Source: Norana najaformis
Taxonomy: Eukaryota > Annelida > Clitellata > Crassiclitellata > Hormogastridae
Direction: 5' to 3'
Assembly: GCA_964023275.1 (NCBI GenBank)
Contig: OZ029929.1
Coordinates: 7,324,437-7,388,436, forward strand
Length of the DNA stretch: 64,000 nucleotides
Shown: piece by piece, positions 33,105 to 45,050 of the stretch
How the letters are laid out: each line of letters starts with the position of its first letter
Position numbering within the stretch: the first letter of the stretch is position 1
Program-made: the position numbers and the translations under genes
The notes under the pieces: generated by a model
The model's input: the letters and a program-made list of their open reading frames with translations, nothing else
Told to the model about the DNA's origin: nothing
Database searches by the model: none

Positions 33105-33640
33105 GTGATTGATGTCTGAGGAAAAGGGTTAGTTGACTGACAGATTGCTTTACAGAAACGGACATAGAAGCTTCAAAGTTAAGGAGCGCAGTTGGATCTG
33201 GAATCTAATGAAAGAAACAATGAGAAGATACCCCTTGAATTTCGGGTAATACCTCCCAACCTCGAAATCGCCGAGTAGACATGTTCGAATCTTCTTAGAG
33301 ACGCATAGCAAGACTTTAACGCATAGTTGCGCAGAATGAGCGCTATATAAATAGAAGGCAGTTGAGCACAGATTACGTACGATTACATTCTTTGACGACG
33401 AAAGTAGACCTTTAGATCGATTCCAGTCGAAAATACCTGTGCACTGTGTACGGTTCGGAGAGTATGAGGGAAACTGAAAGACGGATCTAAATTTAGGGGC
33501 CAAGTAAAGAAGATTAAGTGTTTATGTCACCAAAGTTGTTGAGCACCTTTTCTTCTCGGCGCCGTTTTCTTCGCTCTATTGGTCATCCCTCTCGCGCATC
33601 TTCAAGCTTGAGTTGGATGACTAACCTTTCTCCAACAGAC
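33105..33640. other. Intergenic region with another GCGCTATATAAAT tail
   Basis: GAGCGCTATATAAATAG at about 33,340 marks the end of an otherwise unrecognised element. No gene is seen. Confidence 0.4.
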
Positions 33641-33689
33641 CTTCTAGCATTTTAGCCTATCCGGAAAATTTTAGTGTGCTGGACCCTCG

Positions 33690-34045
33690 GTCAGCAGCGG
33701 CACACGCTATTTTTTAGCCAAGGGTCAGACACCTGGACGAAAATTGAGGGGGTCTGGGTCAGCGAACGCCGAATCCGTGAGGCCTCTAACGAATAGAGGC
33801 TTGTGGAGTGTTGTATGATCCCTCCAGTGGTGTACGGGCGGAGTCCCGCAAGCTAGCACTTTTTAAAGCATTTAGTATGAAATTGAGCGCATTTTTTATT
33901 CAGGTTTGTGCGAATTTGAAGCCAGGTGTCCAGAACCTGGATGAAAACTGAGGGGTCTGAGACAGCGAATTAACGCGATGCCCCTAACGAATAGGGGTAT
34001 GGAGAACGTCATAAGCAATCCCAGCAAGGTCCGGCGCAGAGCATC
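33690..34045 (+). ncRNA. Two diverged repeats, each with a covarying hairpin
   Basis: Two segments (about 33,745-33,815 and 33,935-34,010) align along TGGA(C/T)GAAAA(T/C)TGAGG, GGTCTG and CAGCGAA. Each ends in a hairpin with identical loop AACGAAT: GCCTCT/AGAGGC at 33,782-33,800 and CCCCT/AGGGG at 33,981-33,997. The stems differ by a paired T-A to C-G change. Transcription is unknown, so the RNA label is provisional. Confidence 0.35.
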
Positions 34046-34690
34046 AGAAGCAAATGCATTTTGGCGAAATGAGACGGGCCAGGAATCGAATACTGTGGAA
34101 TTAGTCTGGATAATGCTTTTTATTGTATGGTACTCGTATCCAACGACAGAGCAAAGTCAGTGAGTCACCGATAGGGGATGGGGGTACAGCTAGAATCTCA
34201 TCGGACCTACGCGAATCCCAAGATTGGTGGTCTTGGTTTCAGAGGGTTGGGGTCAGGACTTCAGGACACCTCGGGCGAGGTGAGCCAATATTGGTCAGAA
34301 GGTTTGAAGTTCTAATCTCAGACAGAACAAAAACAAGTGCACAATGCAATAGAGAGACTCCAAAAGGCGCCTCATAAATTCTCCGTTATATTACTTTGTG
34401 TGTGCACAGAATGCCCGCAGCTGTCTATAATGTCCATCTTAATCTGTTCCGGCTCATCGTTCTCTTAATCCTCTGCCTGCTGCTGCTGGTAGCTTTCATC
34501 TCTAGCATCTCTGATGAGCGTCAGTATCGGGTGCCAGAAACAGAGTCCTGTGGTTAGTCACCGGCCGCTGTAAGCATCTGACCTCTGACCTCTAGTCCAG
34601 CAAACAACTACCTCTGGGCCCCCTATCTGTTTCAGCGTATGTGTGTTTGTATGGTTCTGCGTTTGTGTGTGGCTTGCTAACTGGGCATTA
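34046..34690. other. Intergenic region, no gene seen
   Basis: No ORF with homology. No SINE or LINE motif was identified. Confidence 0.35.
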
Positions 34691-34930
34691 AATTAATTAA
34701 CTATAACAACACCAACAACAATAATAATAATAATAATAAAACAACAACAATAATGATAACAATACTAATAAAAAATAATAATAATTGCCTTTCGCAGCAC
34801 TTTCTGTCTGCCAAAACTTGACTAGATTTAGCTAACCCAGCCACTTTATATTAACAATAATAATATTATGATGGCTTATAACAATAACAATAATTATTAT
34901 CATTACTATTGCTATTATTATTAGTTTTTC

Positions 34931-34974
<44 letters not shown>

Positions 34975-35040
34975 GTATTTATGATGGCTTTAAGGTCCTT
35001 AATAATAATAATTATTATTATTATAGTGATAATAATAATG
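34691..35040. repeat. AAT/ATT trinucleotide-rich tract
   Basis: Runs of AAT, AAC and ATT interspersed with short unique sequence, including an ATT run of about 45 bp near 34,933-34,970. Confidence 0.85.
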
Positions 35041-35042
35041 AT

Positions 35043-35720
35043 ATCAATAAAACAGAGACCATGGCATGCTCCAAAATGGATGAGACTCTTGCGGTCAAGG
35101 ACATCGCAGGAAATGCATTGAAACAAGTAGAAACCTTTAAATATCTTGTGTCGATAATGAATGCTATTTAGAGAATGCAAACATGATGCTAAGAAGAGGA
35201 TTAAGGCACCTTGGCATAAATTGATAGACCAATTTGGTGTATTATGCGATGTCAAAATGCCGGTTCAACTCAAAGGAAAAGTATGCAAAACAATGATAAG
35301 ACCAGTGATGATATATGGAGCAGAAGCCTGGACATTGACGAAAGAGGAGGAGAAGCTGCTGGAGAGAACAGAAATGAGAATGCTGCGATGGATACGTGGA
35401 ATTTCACTGAAAGATAAGAAAAGGAATAAGTATGTCGGACAGATATTGGGAGTGGCATGTATATCTGACAAGGTACGAGAAGCCAGGTTTAGATGGTACG
35501 GTCATGTGATGAGGAGAGAGGAGGAAAACTGCATTAAAAGAATTATGACAGCAGAGGTTTATGGACGCCGCAGTCGGGGAAGACAAAAGAAGAGATGGGG
35601 AGATATGATTCAGCAAGAGCTAACTAAAGCTCATCTGACTTAAGAAAGAAGATGCTGGAGATAGAACAAATGGAAAAGAAGTAGCCGTGCGGCTGACCCC
35701 TCCCCAGTAGGGATTAATTC
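35043..35720 (+). pseudogene. RTE-like LINE, C-terminal part of ORF2 and 3' UTR
   Basis: From 35,053 one frame reads KTETMACSKMDETLAV and QVETFKYL. After a frameshift near 35,160 a second open frame continues to 35,643 with CKHDAKKRI, KGKVCKTMIRPVMIYGAEAW, ERTEMRMLRWIRGISL, REARFRWYGHVMRR and RRSRGRQKKRWGDM. These motifs are characteristic of the region after reverse transcriptase in RTE-type elements. The tail has GCCGTGCGGCTGACCCC. The 5' part, including endonuclease and YADD, is absent, and ATT-rich sequence abuts the break. Confidence 0.9.
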
Positions 35721-35749
35721 CAGCCAGAAGGAAAGAAGGAAGATCTCGC

Positions 35750-36235
35750 TGCATTTGTCTCTGTGGATTTCTGCCTCTCCTTCCCTCCATCTTTCCTACT
35801 TCCCTCCTTTCAGTTCCTCCTTTTCTTCGTTGTTTTTCCATTCGTCTCTCTCTCTGTATTTCACGCCATTCTTCCCTATCTGCTTCTCGCTCTCTTTCTC
35901 CCTGTCTCTCTCTATATATCTCCCCTTTCCCGACTCTCTCTCTTTCTTTCTCTGTCTCTGTCTCTCTCTCTCTCTCTGTCTCTGTCTGTGGTTTCTCCTC
36001 ACTCCCCTTTCTCCGTCTCTGCCTTTCTTTGTGTCTCATGCTCCATCTCTCTTACTCCCTCTCTCCCTCTCACTCCGTCTATCTCTCCCTCCCTTCCTCT
36101 CTCTGTCTTTTCTATCTGTCTCTCTGTGTGTCTCTTTCTCTCTTTATCTCTCGATATCTCTTTAAGTCTCTCTTTCTTTCTCTTATCTCACTCTGCTTCG
36201 CTCATCTCTCCGTTTTCCTTTCTTCCTCTGGCGCT
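35750..36235. repeat. Polypyrimidine tract (CTCT-rich), about 480 bp
   Basis: Almost exclusively C and T on the plus strand. The several overlapping frames here (Ser/Leu-rich plus strand, Arg/Glu-rich minus strand) are composition artefacts. Confidence 0.9.
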
Positions 36236-36284
36236 GCTGATTGGTTCGGCTCTGTCCAGATTTTGGCCAAAGATGGACAGCCGC

Positions 36285-36324
<40 letters not shown>

Positions 36325-36360
36325 AGACAGGCGCTGAGTTGAACTTCGCTCATTCCGCGG
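36236..36360. repeat. GCT/GTT repeat and CCAAT-like element at the strand-switch point
   Basis: GATTGGTTCGG at about 36,239 resembles a CCAAT box. It is followed by GATGGACAGCCGC and a GCT/GTT run at 36,284-36,323 that reads as poly-Ala after an ATG at 36,272. I do not call a gene because the frame soon becomes a purine-rich repeat. Confidence 0.6.
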
Positions 36361-36960
36361 CTAATGAGAAGAAGCAGCAGGTGGAACAAGAGGAGGAGAA
36401 CGACGACGAGGAGGAGGAGCAGACGGAACAGAAAGAATCGGGAGGAAGAAAGAACAGGACGATGAGAAAGAACAGAACAAGAAGAATGAATCAAGAAGGA
36501 GAAAAAGAACAAAAGGGAATAGAGGAGGGGAGATAGAGAATAGGAGGAGGAGGAGGAACAGACAGGAGGAGAAGGAGGACAAGGAGGAATATGAACAGAG
36601 AGACGACTAAGAGGAATAGGAGAAAGAAGAGATGGAGGGCGAAAGAGAAGGAAACGAGGAAGAAAAACGAGGAGGATGAAGGAAAGAGCAGAATGTGTAG
36701 GGTGGGAGGAAGAAGCGGAGGATGAGGAACAAAGACGAGGGAGGAGGAATAGGAAAAAGGCGATTAGCGACAGAAAAGTAAGAAACGAGGAAGAAGAAAG
36801 AAGAGGATGTAGGGAAAGAGCAGAATGAGTAGGATGGGGAGGAACAGAGAAGAGGAGAGAGGAGAGGAGGAAAGTGAAGATGGCATAAGACTGGATGAAA
36901 CTGGCTGAGAGGAGAGGAGAGGGAGGAAGAGACGAGCAGAGGGCGGGAAGGAGCAAACGA
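36361..36960. repeat. Polypurine tract (GGA/GAA-rich), about 600 bp
   Basis: Almost exclusively G and A on the plus strand, the opposite strand bias from the preceding tract. Confidence 0.9.
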
Positions 36961-38035
36961 TGCGTCTGGGGATAAATAATTTCCATATGTTGTTGCTGAG
37001 CTTTAAGCTCTTCAGCATCTTCCTCGCCCATCCGCTGCCTTCGTCGGTTCTTGCTGCGCTGGTTTCCGCCCATGGACGTCTGCCCAACAGCACTTAGACG
37101 CGAAACCTCACGCCTTCTAAACAATGTCGCCAGAGCGCAGAACAATTTTATCGTAGAACAGCGGGCCACACTGTGGGCCACAACCAGACGCTTTTATCTA
37201 TTCGATTACCAGAAAATTCTGCGCACATTGTCTGTTAAACTATATTGTCGAACTCGCTGCGCGGTCAATTACTGTGCATGCCTCGTCTTTCCACCTGCTC
37301 CTCCGTCCTCCATCTCCTCGAGTTGTTAATCCTCCGCTTTCCATTCCTCTGTTATTTCTCCTTTTCCTTTACTTCGTTATCTCCCTCTTCTTCCTGCCTC
37401 CTCCACTAGCCGTTCTATGGATTTGTCTATTTTATTCTCTCCTCTTCCTTCACTTTCCTGCATCTTTATCTTCCTCTCCTCCATCATGCATTTTCCATCC
37501 TTTATCTTTCTCCCTCTACGTTGTCCCTCCATCCCCGACAGCATCCTACATACTCCTCCATTTTCCTCCATCCTACTTGTAACCCTCCTCGTTTGCATAC
37601 AGGCGTATCTGCTAGTAACTCAACGTGAGAGTGCAGTGGCTGCTTGAAAGAACGCTTGCGCAAGCTTCGCATACTATTACTATTCGTCAGGCGTCCAGCG
37701 ACGCGTGGAGGCTATGCTCCCTCTGGCGGGCGGGCGGGCGGGCCTGTGTGTGTGTGTGGATGGATGCTCCCTCTTGTGGGGGAATCGGCTTAAATAGTGC
37801 GCCAATTGTGCGAACGAGGTTCAAACCTCTCAAGACGTTGAAGATTCAGGGTCTCGTTCATCGGACTCTGGACCGTCTGAGGTTCAGCTGAACCTCTTGT
37901 GTGTCGAACCACGAAGTTAAGTTGCAACCGGGATCGGATGTAGTAGGTAAGAAAACTGTTAAAATGCTATCTTATTCAGTGTTTCATAGGGCACTCCTTT
38001 GTAGTATGCTTGGAAACAGTTGATTAGAGCAAATG
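36961..38035. other. Intergenic region with a second pyrimidine-rich block and a G4 motif
   Basis: Positions 37,290-37,600 are again CT-rich. GGGCGGGCGGGCGGG occurs at about 37,728-37,743, followed by a TG run, a G-quadruplex candidate. GAAGTTAAGTTGCAACCGGGATCGG at 37,910-37,940 faintly resembles part of 5S rRNA, too weak to call. Confidence 0.5.
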
Positions 38036-38039
38036 AACT

Positions 38040-38545
38040 GCAGACAGGCAGGCACACATACAGACAGAGACAGATAGAAAGACAGAGACAGACAGAAAGA
38101 TACAGACAGACAGATAGAAAGACAGCCAGACAGAAAGATAGAGACAGAGACAGATAGAAAGACAGACAGACAGAAAGATAGAGACAGACAGATAGACAGA
38201 AAGATAGAGACAGAGACAGACAGAAAGACAGACAGACAGAAAGATAGAGACAGAGACAGATAGAAAGACAGAGACAGACAGAAAGACAGAGACAGACAGA
38301 AAGATAGAGACAGATAGAAAGACAGCCAGACAGAAAGATAGAGACAGAGACAGATAGAAAGACAGAGACAGACAGAAAGATAGAGACAGAGACAGATAGA
38401 AAGACAGAGACAGACAGAGACAGATAGAAAGACAGAGACAGGCAGAAAGACAGAGACAGAGATAGACAGACAGACAGAGACCGACTGACGGGCAGATAGA
38501 CAAACACAAGCTGATAGATAGACAGACAGACAGACTGACAGTATC
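38040..38545. repeat. GACA/GATA tetranucleotide array, about 500 bp
   Basis: Interspersed GACA, GATA and GAAA tetramers with higher-order periodicity (AGACAGAAAGATAGAGACAG recurs). The 161-250-aa minus frames through it consist only of repeated Cys-Leu-Ser residues. Confidence 0.92.
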
Positions 38546-39180
38546 ACAGAAAACTTATATTTACAAGCTTCTAAATACGGAAGTCCTCCGATGATCTTTC
38601 GACTGAGGCGCAGACTACATAACAACAGAAGAACATCCAACAACCAGTCAACGTCTTCTTGGAAGTCACGTGGCTTACGCGACGCGTCAGGAGTGGAATC
38701 CACTGCGCAGTTGCTGAAGCACTTCCGTGTTTCCACTGTGCCATCACGAGGACCTCCGTGAGCGGCTACGGTACTCGAGAGGCATATCTTCTACTCCGTA
38801 CTTCTTTCCAGTCCGTACTCGAACTGATATTCGTATGGAATGTAGAGAAGTATGTGGTGCTAAAATGCCGCTTCATCAGCGCATTCAGTTCCAACTGCGA
38901 TCACCAAACACTAGAGGGCGATAGAAAAACATGCGATGACGTCAATAATCGTCGACCGATAGATCGATTATTAAACGCAATCGAAAGGTTCTGTCGTATA
39001 TGGCAGATCAATCGATTTGGCAGCACAGTAGGACACATTGCAATACAATACAATAGCGTTTAACAATACAATTAGATTTATTGTTTTCATGCTTCTTGGC
39101 AAAGGTGCGGCGGAAAGCGATTGCGCTGAAGCACGGGATATAATGGATAAGCGCTCGTTGTGAAATGTAGAATCGCTGTT
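38546..39180. other. Intergenic region, no gene seen
   Basis: Mostly unique sequence. The 134-aa frame at 38,659 shows no domain. Confidence 0.35.
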
Positions 39181-39640
39181 ATCACCTGTTATTATTGGTG
39201 ATACAACTGCTGCTGCTGCTGCTATTACTACTACTACTACTACTACTACTACTGCTACTACTACTACTACTACTAATACTATTTTCACCCGAGGGATTCA
39301 ATTACGATCTACTCAGGATTACAACTACCTGTACTTTGGAAGTGTTCTTCTCAAATAATAATAATAATAATAAGACGATTTATATAGCGCTGTGACAAGG
39401 TCGAGGTCGAAAAAGGGCACTGTACTCTTTCTCTTATTTCATTTCGCAAACAGTTGAATACTTATCTTTTTTCCAAATACCCGGGCTTTTGAGGTGAATT
39501 CATAAATTGGTGCGAGTATCTGATTAATGATGATGAATATGATGATATGATGAATATGATGATGATGATGATGATAATAATAATAATAATAATAATAGTA
39601 ATAATAATAGTAATAATAATAGTAATAATAATAATAACTT
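39181..39640. repeat. Trinucleotide repeats (CTG/CTA, then AAT/ATG)
   Basis: CTG/CTA triplets at about 39,208-39,275 and ATG/AAT/AGT triplets at 39,525-39,638. Between them, GATTTATATAGCGCTGTGAC at 39,376-39,395 marks a minus-oriented retroelement tail. Confidence 0.8.
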
Positions 39641-39904
39641 TCTGATGTTGCTGAGGACAAGGCCTGACTTCCCAGACACCCCTTAACAGCTCCTAGAGTA
39701 ATTTTTCAGTTCCTGATGGATTAAAAATAATAATAGAGGATAAAAGGCTTCCCCGAATTTCAGTCTCAGTAACAAGAGATGTCGACGGTTGTCATATAAT
39801 GTAATAAATCTCCTAAATGGATGGAAAGACAAGAATTGAAACCCAGCTGAGCCTAACGTCGATCTTATGCACATGCGGCGATCTGTATTGATAGATAAGT
39901 GGCG

Positions 39905-40130
39905 GACATGAAGAATCGTAATCGTAATTCCGAGATTTCTACAGAGCCCAACGAAAGCCGCGCCGCGGGGACCAGCTTATTCACAGGCGCTCAGTCAAAA
40001 CAAAATCGATAGGCAAAAGGGTTCGGTTCCAGGTCAAGATTCAAAAGTCAGACGGAGAGACAGCGTGGCAGCTACGGGAGTGGTGGTGTTTGGGGTTGGA
40101 GAGGAAAGAGAGATAAGAGGAACAATAATT
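39905..40130 (-). mobile_element. L2-like LINE 3' tail fragment
   Basis: Matches inverted 5,530-5,700: CGTAATCGTAAT, GGGACCAGCTTATTCACAGG, CAAAACAAAATCGATAGGC and AGACAGCGTGGCAGCTACGG, in the orientation of the complete LINE. Only the UTR survives. Confidence 0.88.
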
Positions 40131-40740
40131 TTTCATGTTGTTTTGTCTGTTCTTACCGCTGTTCTTACTCAGCTGGTTTCGGGCCTCTAAATACCGTAAA
40201 AATGAAAAATTATAAAGCGACACTATGTTATGAATTCAGTAATTTTGGTCGAATATAAAGTGTCTCTCTTCGTCAGAGATGGGGAACATGTCCCTCTGTC
40301 CCCCCCCGGGATCGCCACAGAGATATGGGTTGTAAGCTGTTTGACATTATCATTATTTATTATTACTACCACTACTACTAAGTACTACTACTATTACTAT
40401 TACTACTACTGTTATTATTATTATTGTACTTAAATCAGCTGACATTATTGCTATTATTATCATTATTATTATAGTTTTGCCCCGAGGTATTTTTGATCCC
40501 TCAGGAAGTTAAAAAATTATTCGGATGAAAAATTGCATTATTATTATTATTATTATTATCATCATCATCATCATCATCATCAACAACAACAACATTATTT
40601 GTGCTTTCCGTACACGAACTGAGCAGCAACAGATTGAAATGGTCGTTTCGAGGATTCTTGTTGATTGCGGCGAGGAATGAAAAACTGCCTTACCTTTATC
40701 TGTTTCTTCGTCTGCTTATTACTATTATTGTTGTGTTGGT

Positions 40741-40778
<38 letters not shown>

Positions 40779-41130
40779 TACTATTACTATTATTATTATT
40801 TTTGGTGGTGGTGATATTTCTGTTTTTATCATTAATATTATCATTATCATTATTATTTTAATTTTTTTATTTTTTATTATAATTTTCATTATCGTTACTA
40901 TCATTATTATTATCGTCTCTCCACTCTCTTTGTATCTCTGGCCTCTGCTTCCTTATGCTCCTTCTCTTTGTTTGTTTACCTGTCAGTCTGTCTGTCCGTC
41001 TGTTATTCTGTCTGCCTAACTGTTAGTTAGAGTGGAGCCTAATATGTTGGCTGGCGGTGGAAAGATATTTCGGCGCCGATGAATCATACTTTTCACAGGT
41101 GCGATTAAATTAGAACCGGCATTCGACCTG
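40131..41130. repeat. ATT/ACT trinucleotide-rich region
   Basis: Several ATT, ACT and ATC runs (40,350-40,430; 40,440-40,600; 40,720-40,920) separated by short unique stretches. The Leu/Tyr homopolymer frames are artefacts. Confidence 0.8.
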
Positions 41131-42590
41131 CCCACATGTTTCCTCTCTTACCATCCTCTCCCACATACTTCTACTCATCCTCCTTCTCTTGCTCCTCATT
41201 AATCCTCTTCTCGTATATAGGCCTGCACTTCTTTCTCTCCTCCTCCCTCTACAGCTTTCACTTTTTCTTCATCCTCTTGCACATAATAACAATAATATTG
41301 TTTCTACCCGAGGTACCTACTATCCTTCATGGTTACAAAAATTTGGGATGCGATATTCTGGGAAGGCTAATCTTCGCTGATGGTTTCTTTGGTGGAAAAG
41401 ATGCTGCAAAAAGCGACCGCATTGAAGCGCTGGATGGCCATAGATAAGCGCTGATGGAGGAAAATAGTTTCCCTATTATCTCCGGATACCTGTGGAAGGC
41501 GATAGCCGAGATGCTTGACGAAGGCGAGGCCCTCCTGATTTATTGGGCCCAGGGTTTCAAAGGCATACGGCACAAAGCAGTATGATGAAAGAATGGCATT
41601 TTATTTAGATACTTTTCGTTCTCTCTCATTGTTATTATTATTATTGTTACTATCGTTGTTGTTTGTTGCTGTATTTATTAATATTATTATTATTATTTTT
41701 ATTATTATTATTAAAATAATAATAGCTCGAAGCTTACAGTTGTGATTAAATAATTTTACATTAATAATAACAACAATAATAATAGTATTTATGATAATAT
41801 TGATAGTAATAAGTAGCAGTTGAACTAATAGGAAAACAGCATATTGGAAACTGCACAGTCATCTCACATCATGCAGCGTTTTGGCCTGTGGGTCTTTGGG
41901 TCCTGAAGATTGTTAAACGCGGAAGTTTCGAGACTCCGGGTGTCTGCAGCCGAAGCCAAAAAGGCTGGGAACGCAAGTGAGGTCACCCGGCGAATATCCA
42001 AACCTCCAGCCTTCACTTGGGCTGGAATTGCTGAATAAGTAGGAGTAAACCGCATGTTTCTATCACAGATAGTAAAGAAGTTACAAGTTTTAAAGATGTA
42101 GGTGTCTTCTCGGCTACTTTTTGAGAAATCGCGAGTTTGCCATGACTACGACTCGACAAAAGTCGCTGTTCAACCGTGGTTACGAGTAACCGGCTTCTTT
42201 TTGTAAATAATTGAATTGAATTCTAAAAGCCTTTCGTAAAATAGTAACTGGACGGGAAAATCGACTTCTATTACAGTAGCGTTCGCAAGAGAAATAAACA
42301 ACTATAAAAGTGTAATATAGTGAGAATATATCAGCAAAGAAAGGGTGAATGGAGATTGCCGGAGAGAAAAATACAGGTTGGGCCAAAGAAAGCACCCAAG
42401 GGAGACACACAGATTGAAAGCCAGGCAGACAACGTATGAATGCATGGATACCCACCTACCTATCTACCTACCTGCGTACGTACATACATCATAATGTATA
42501 CATTCATATGCAAACTTGCATACATACATGCGCATACATTACATACAAATTGCCTTCCCATTTCTCTCAGCTTAAGCGCAACCCATCGTA
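41131..42590. other. Intergenic region, no gene seen
   Basis: A CT-rich block at 41,135-41,280 and ATT repeats at 41,630-41,730 and 41,760-41,815. Frames of 63-103 codons show no domain. Confidence 0.35.
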
Positions 42591-42591
42591 A

Positions 42592-42603
42592 CAGTTCCTT
42601 TCC

Positions 42604-42656
<53 letters not shown>

Positions 42657-42795
42657 TCTGGCAATCGGACTTGGTTCTTGACATGGCATCTTTGGACAAC
42701 CCCACTGACTAGACGCAGCGCTCATGAATAATCTGGTGACTCGCATTTAGCTTTTAAGTAGTGCATTAGATATTTCGAGTTTACAATTATGATAC
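42592..42795 (+). mobile_element. L2-like subfamily Y tail with (CT)n
   Basis: A (CT)n run at about 42,605-42,651 is followed by GGCAATCGGACTTGGTTC, GGCATCTTTGGACAACCCC and GCGCTCATGAATAATCTGG, ending TCGAGTTTACAATTATGAT. The two related copies are at 1,545 (plus) and 32,786 (minus). Confidence 0.7.
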
Positions 42796-43010
42796 AAGCA
42801 TGCATGCACACATATAGGACAAAAACACACATGTACATAGTTACGTACACACACACGCACATGCACATAGATACGTACACACACATGCACACACACACGT
42901 ACATATACACACACACGTACATAGTTACATACACACACACGCACATGCACATAGATACGTACATGCACACACATGTACATAGATACGTTCGTACGTACAT
43001 ACCCGCCTCT
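42796..43010. repeat. (CACA/CATA)n microsatellite
   Basis: Alternating CACACG/CATA/GTACATA units with internal higher-order duplication (the GCACATGCACATAGATACGT block recurs). Confidence 0.9.
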
Positions 43011-43234
43011 ACATATATTGGAACACCGTGAGCTACACAGCAGAGTGGATTAATAATAAATAGGGCAGCAATGTTTTCCTCGGCTTCGGTATGTTTTCCT
43101 AAGCGCTGGAAGGGTGAGAGTTCAATTGCTGAAAAGCCGCCTTACTGCAGAGAGACATATGCACCGGGTAGAGTCACATTTACTTCGTTGGTGGGTTTTC
43201 GCAAACGCCGCTAAACCTTTCCTCACCGTACCCA

Positions 43235-44025
43235 ACCTTTCCTTACCGTATCTTCTTTTCATTCACCTACCTCCCTTCCCTTCCCTTACCGTACCTTCCT
43301 TACGTTACCGTACCTTCTTTACCGGGTTACATACTCTGTCCCGATGACGACCAGTGAGGAAGGTGCAATCACTACTGTTCCGACCGGTTGGCACTAGCTT
43401 CACCTTACTTTACCTTACCGTATTTAACCTGCTTTACCGTACCTTCCTTCTCTTACCTACTCTTATCTGATCTTACCTTACCTTACCTAGATTACCTTAC
43501 CTCCCTTCCCTTACCTAACCTTACGGTACCTTCCTTTCTTCCCTCCCTTACCTTGCCTTCTGTCTTCTTAAGCTCACTTTGCCATGAGCGTCATTTGTTT
43601 TCGATATAATACGTTGCAACACTGAGGAAAGATTTCATCATCTGCTGCATGGATTGAGCTTTACTGTTGTATCAGGCAACAGATCAGACAACCATGATGC
43701 GTTGCTGCCTCAAGATTAAGCCAACATGCAGACTGGTGCAGACATTCCACAACTATACTACATGAACGACTGCCGTAACTTGCTTCACCTTCACTACACG
43801 TAACTCTAATATGCGTTACCTTTCCTAATCATACCTTACCTTTTCATCTTACCTCGCTTAATCATACCTTACCTGTTCGTCTTACCTTGCTTAATCATAC
43901 CTTACCTTTTCATCTTACCTTGCCTAATCATACCTTACCTTTTCATCTTACCTTGCCTAAACATACCTTACCTTTTCTTCTTATCTTGCCTAATCATACC
44001 TTACCTGTTCATCTTACCTTAGCTT
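43235..44025. repeat. (TTACC)n array and 33-bp higher-order repeat
   Basis: TTACC/TTCCC pentamers at 43,235-43,330 and 43,400-43,570. From 43,830 to 44,020 a 33-bp unit with TAATCATACCTTACCTTTTC repeats about five times. On the minus strand these read GGTAAGGTAAG. Confidence 0.88.
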
Positions 44026-44690
44026 GTTTTATCAGTGCAGAAAGATGTTCGAAATTTCTGCATCACTTGCGTCCATAGCTCACTGAGCTGTTAAATGTGT
44101 TGGTGGGAAGATCGACGGTGAAGGAGAGGACTCATCAGTGTCATCACCCGCCTTATATGCCGAGGCCAAGCAAAATTGAAGTCGCTTATACATCATACCT
44201 AACAATCCAATAACAGGACACTTTTTAATTCACAACTTTCTAAACTACTCTTTTACATATCCCGAAAGCTAGAGGGCTGATTTGGTTCCGGTGGAAAATC
44301 AGCTCATGAGAAAATCAGCTTTAAGTATCACTTTTTAAAACTGTCAGATGGCCATGTTTCTTCCAGCCGTTTAATTTTTACCAGTTCAAGGCCACCGTAT
44401 GTTCGCTGGTAACGTGTGTGTCTGACTGTCGACCCCATTAGATGCGTTTACTTATTTCACAGGTCTAGCGACAACGTTACTGTCGGGAGTGTCTAAGGCT
44501 GCTACCAGACAGAACGTATACCTGTTGCTTACATGCAGTCATTAAACTGAGAAAGGAAATGAGAAAAACTACAATGAGCTTTCGAATAGCCTGTTATAGG
44601 CTGTCATTCTGTGCAAAAATGCGCTACATCAATCTACTATTAAAATTTAGCGCAAGAATCATATCACCTAGATAGGCCATCTTTACCTTA
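44026..44690. other. Intergenic region, no gene seen
   Basis: No repeat family or exon recognised. Confidence 0.35.
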
Positions 44691-44691
44691 T

Positions 44692-45050
44692 AGGTAACTT
44701 TTTCGTTTTTACTGAATTTCGTGTTTACTTAATTATGTTTTAAAATTTCTTGCTTGATTGAATTTCTACCGTTTTTTAATGTTTCTGTTAAATTATTTAG
44801 GTCTAAATGCGTGGAAGAAACTCGTTTTTCGTTACTGTGGAAGCAAAACCATGACTTAACGTTGTAACTTTAATGTTTTTAAAAACTAAATTTCATGTTT
44901 ACTTAAATATGTTTTAACATTTGTTCATTTTTTTACCGAACTTGTTACCTTAAGCCCATCAATTGCGCACATTTAAACGTGTTTAGGAATTCGTTTTTGG
45001 CTGCTATGGGTGCCAAGCCGTGACCGCGACCTTCGACATAAATCTTTGAC
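44692..45050. repeat. Diverged tandem duplication, two units of about 180 bp
   Basis: Unit 1 (GTGTTTACTTAATTATGTTTTA ... CTCGTTTTTCGTTACTGTGG) realigns with unit 2 (ATGTTTACTTAAATATGTTTTA ... TTCGTTTTTGGCTGCTATGG), both ending in a C/GTGAC motif. Function is unknown. Confidence 0.6.

Noticed and set aside
34180-34380. 84-codon frame near 34.1-34.4 kb
   Set aside because: No domain, no splice sites and no similarity to anything recognised.
35755-37181. Long Ser/Leu-rich and Glu/Arg-rich frames, including one of 332 codons
   Set aside because: Product of the polypyrimidine and polypurine tracts. No domain, no splice context, and frames overlap on both strands.
37905-37945. 5S rRNA-like string
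   Set aside because: Only about 25 bases resemble the 5S internal region and no flanking rRNA sequence follows.
37959-38736. Cys-Leu-Ser-rich minus-strand frames of 161-250 codons
   Set aside because: Encoded entirely by the GACA/GATA microsatellite.
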